Below, piece by piece: positions 30,318 through 32,177 of a stretch of DNA of 32,177 nt. A program made the translations under genes and the position numbers. Source of the stretch: Treponema sp. (GTDB lineage Bacteria; Spirochaetota; Spirochaetia; Treponematales; Breznakiellaceae). Every line of letters begins with the position of its first letter. The first letter of the stretch is position 1. Below the pieces are notes generated by a model. That model was not told where the DNA came from. It made no database searches and was given only the letters and a program-made list of their open reading frames with translations. The stretch is from contig JAISCC010000122.1 in assembly GCA_031265845.1 (NCBI GenBank), positions 1 through 32,177 on the forward strand. Reading direction: 5' to 3'.

Positions 30318-31670
30318 TTAATCTCTTGAGGAGCGCTGTTTCCTGGCGCCCTCAATCTCCAGCGCAAACACTTTGCTTTTCCGTCGCTGGTTGTACAGGT
30401 TTCTCTTGCGGGCGGGAAGGCTTTCCACAGGCGCCTCTTTGAAGCCGAGCGCTTCAAACCAGTCCTGCGTGGTTGTCGTAAGGACAAAAACGCGCTCGAA
30501 TCCTTTTTTTGCGGCTGTTTCAATGAGGCGTTTCACTATGCGGCGCCCCAGCCCCATCGCGGCGAACATCGGATCAGTCGCCACTGCGGCGATTTCCGCT
30601 TGGCTTTCGCCCCAGTCATGTAGCGCGGCGCACGCCCGAACGGACCCGTCGACCTCCGCCACAACATAATCCTCTTTCTTTTCCTGCACCGCTTCGGGCG
30701 TACGCCTGACAAGAACGCCTTTCTGCATGAGCGGCTCCATGAGGCGCAGGATGTCGGGAATCTCAGAGTTGCGGAGCGCCCGCACCGCCTCGTATTCATC
30801 GGCGTAGATCATGGCGCCTGATCCCATGTTGGAGAAAAGCTCTTTTAAGATGACCCCTTCTTCGCCGCCATCAACGATATGCACCCGTTCCACGCCTGCT
30901 TTCGCAGCCTGAACGCCCAATTCAAGCGACTTCAGGCTTTCATCCGGCGCCCTGCCTTTGTTCGCCGCGAGCAGACTGCCGGCTTCCTGTAGGTTGAGTT
31001 TGACGATACGCCCATTTTCGTCAATGTCAACGCCTTTTGGAATGTCATACATATCGGCTCTAAGACCGCCGCCTTTTGAAACGATGAATAGTTTTATGGC
31101 GCCAAGCGTGGATGCCGCCGCCAGAGCGATCTCGTCGCTTGCGACATTGTAAGGTTTTCCAACCGGACTCCAACCGATGCAGGGAAGAATAGGCGCCATA
31201 CCCTGTTTCAGCGCCCGCTCAAGCGAATCAAGAAGCACCTTGTCAACAACGCCCGTATGCTGCATGTCTACGCCATTGATCATCCCCATCCCCCGCGCCC
31301 GGAAAAAATTGCCGATGATCGCGTCGACCCTGCTCGTGGACAGCGTCATAAAGCGCGTCGCCACATGAAAAGCCGCCATTTCCACAAAGGGCATCGCTTC
31401 AGGCGTTGTGATCCTGACATTTTCGTAATACGTTGAAACAATGCCGTGCTTTTCAAGCGCCGAGTCGATCCATTCCTTGGCTCCCGGCACGATCACCACG
31501 TGGAAACCGCTTTTTGCGAGGAGCGCCATATCCTTCATCAACGAAGGAAAATGGGGATCGTCTATGATGGAGCAGTCGATCTTAAATACCATAGTGGAAC
31601 CGTCAAAACGGCTCTGATAATGAAACGCTTCCCGTATGAGTTCCACCTGCGATGCTTTTGTATCATCCAT
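30318..31670 (-). CDS. argA: Amino-acid N-acetyltransferase (N-acetylglutamate synthase, kinase-fold plus GNAT)
   Basis: A 450-residue protein with the two-domain layout of ArgA, the first enzyme of arginine synthesis, which makes N-acetylglutamate from glutamate and acetyl-CoA. Residues 1 to about 285 form an amino-acid-kinase fold ('VVIVPGAKEWIDSALEKHGI', 'GMGMINGVDMQHTGVVDKV', 'LPCIGWSPVGKPYNVASDEIAL', 'VERVHIVDGGEEGVILKELF'). Residues about 290-435 form a GNAT domain with the acetyl-CoA loop MGLGRRIVKRLIE after 'AAVATDPMFAA', and 'FVLTTTTQDWFEALGFKE'. The start is the ATG at 31670; a longer frame to 31748 runs through the promoter. No ribosome binding site precedes it, in line with the leaderless promoter. 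The C-terminal tail is unusually basic. Confidence 0.9.
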   Translation of the reverse strand: MDDTKASQVELIREAFHYQSRFDGSTMVFKIDCSIIDDPHFPSLMKDMALLAKSGFHVVIVPGAKEWIDSALEKHGIVSTYYENVRITTPEAMPFVEMAAFHVATRFMTLSTSRVDAIIGNFFRARGMGMINGVDMQHTGVVDKVLLDSLERALKQGMAPILPCIGWSPVGKPYNVASDEIALAAASTLGAIKLFIVSKGGGLRADMYDIPKGVDIDENGRIVKLNLQEAGSLLAANKGRAPDESLKSLELGVQAAKAGVERVHIVDGGEEGVILKELFSNMGSGAMIYADEYEAVRALRNSEIPDILRLMEPLMQKGVLVRRTPEAVQEKKEDYVVAEVDGSVRACAALHDWGESQAEIAAVATDPMFAAMGLGRRIVKRLIETAAKKGFERVFVLTTTTQDWFEALGFKEAPVESLPARKRNLYNQRRKSKVFALEIEGARKQRSSRD

Positions 31671-31677
31671 TTGCGAT

Positions 31678-31706
31678 ACAGTACTTCTAAACGAGAAGTT
31701 TTGCAA
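31678..31706 (-). promoter_or_regulatory. argA promoter with no leader and an internal inverted repeat
   Basis: On the - strand TTGCAA (31706-31701), a 17-bp spacer and TACTGT (31683-31678) end 7 nt before ATG 31670, with no ribosome binding site. The spacer holds the inverted pair ACTTCT/AGAAGT (read on the + strand, about 31683-31699), a possible operator. It does not resemble the ARG box. Confidence 0.45.
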
Positions 31707-31731
31707 GGGGGCGGGACTCTTTGTGCGCACA

Positions 31732-32177
31732 CTAAACTTGACCCACAAACGGCTGAGGATTTAACTCATCGTCAAAAGTGTCTGACACTGCATCGACATC
31801 GTCTAATAAACTGGTCAGTCGACGCAGCCGGTGATACAAGCTCCCGAACATCCACTCCGCCGCCCGCTCCGCAAGCCCAGCCTTCACCGGATTCTCGGCT
31901 ATATACTCCCGCACTCGCAAAAAGTCCCTCATCCCCTTGATTATCCGTGAATAAAATCGTTCTCCCCACACATGCCCCTTGCGCCCGTTCATCTTGTTCC
32001 ACGACTTGGCGAAATTACACTTTATCCATTGCATTATTTTCGATAAGTTGCCGTCTTCGCCCGGCTTTATCAAGAAATGGATGTGATTCCCCATAATACA
32101 GAAATCCCACAATTGGAAATGGAACCTCCGCTTCGCCTTTTTGACAAAAGAAAGGAAGAGCGCCTTGAACCGCGGCT
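31732..32177 (-). CDS. REP-associated tyrosine transposase (Y1/HUH family), N-terminus cut by window edge
   Basis: The frame is open to the window end, giving about 148 visible residues; the missing N-terminus and true start lie beyond 32177. The HUH metal motif is present in 'FCIMGNHIHFLIKP'. The downstream family segments are clear: 'LSKIMQWIKCNFAKSWN', 'GHVWGERFYSRIIKG' (the Tyr in this stretch is the candidate nucleophile) and 'VREYIAENPVKAGLAERAAEW'. These single-strand transposases are related to IS200/IS605 TnpA and mobilise palindromic REP sequences. The C-terminal tail after 'SLYHRLRRLTSLL' is acidic and is encoded across a GTGTCTGACAC palindrome, so the gene end may be formed by the repeat itself. 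Confidence 0.85.
   Translation of the reverse strand, partial: PRFKALFLSFVKKAKRRFHFQLWDFCIMGNHIHFLIKPGEDGNLSKIMQWIKCNFAKSWNKMNGRKGHVWGERFYSRIIKGMRDFLRVREYIAENPVKAGLAERAAEWMFGSLYHRLRRLTSLLDDVDAVSDTFDDELNPQPFVGQV
31777..31789. repeat. REP-like palindrome AGTGTC-T-GACACT inside the transposase 3' end
   Basis: A 6-bp inverted repeat around a T, sharing the 11-bp core GTGTCTGACAC with 30273-30283. It encodes part of the acidic tail (VSDTF) of the Y1 transposase frame. Confidence 0.5.

Noticed and set aside
1-32177. tRNA, rRNA, CRISPR arrays, prophage or complete IS
   Set aside because: No T-loop signatures, rRNA segments, regularly spaced repeats, phage genes or paired terminal repeats with a transposase were seen; the only mobile gene is the partial Y1 transposase at the right edge.

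Overview
This window looks like a chromosomal segment of a spirochaete of the Treponema lineage. The grounds are a giant SpiroCoCo-type coiled-coil protein, a divergent Rnf-like operon of the kind seen in treponemes, a cyclic-nucleotide-binding/TPR gene next to a CRP-type regulator, and a GH57/DUF1926-type glucanotransferase homologue. The roughly 50% G+C content and the GH1 beta-glucosidase would suit a gut (termite-type) treponeme, but the species is inference. I see no rRNA, tRNA, CRISPR array or complete IS. Coding density is high.

Left block, + strand (1-7716): the 3' part of the SpiroCoCo gene, rsmE, a putative HExxH zinc protein and a secreted protein of unknown function form one tight run. 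Then come threonine synthase with its own promoter and a secreted M15-type D,D-carboxypeptidase. A 303-bp convergent gap follows (7717-8019).

Middle block, - strand (20126 down to 8020): a secreted CAP-domain protein ends in a rho-independent terminator. Directly beyond it a promoter with no room for a 5' leader starts what looks like one long operon: GH1 beta-glucosidase, divergent PAP2 (DUF212) protein, a 544-residue membrane protein, RnfC, RnfD, RnfG, RnfE, RnfA, a GH57-like protein, a GT4 glycosyltransferase and a small unknown protein. Most junctions are stop/start overlaps or gaps under 40 bp. The Rnf set lacks RnfB in this cluster, RnfG is very short, and RnfC/D/G do not show the usual NADH- or FMN-binding motifs. 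The GH57-like protein aligns along its whole length with the Thermococcus litoralis 4-alpha-glucanotransferase but appears to have lost both catalytic carboxylates.

Right block (20377-32177): purM-purN (+), an XRE regulator and metY (-, with shared promoter motifs), an unknown conserved protein (-), and a + strand run of amidohydrolase, CNB-TPR protein, CRP/FNR regulator, phosphohexomutase and DEDDh exonuclease. A bifunctional-type argA (-) and a REP-associated tyrosine (Y1/HUH) transposase cut by the window edge close the window.

The most notable patterns are: (1) the apparently inactive GH57 protein placed in the Rnf operon; (2) the RnfB-less, motif-poor Rnf cluster with an extra membrane partner; (3) a recurring promoter layout in which the -10 box ends 5-7 nt before the start codon and no ribosome binding site fits, implying leaderless mRNAs for GH1, purM, argA and perhaps one more gene; (4) a 129-bp MITE-like inverted repeat between divergent genes; (5) an octamer shared by the metY and xre promoters.
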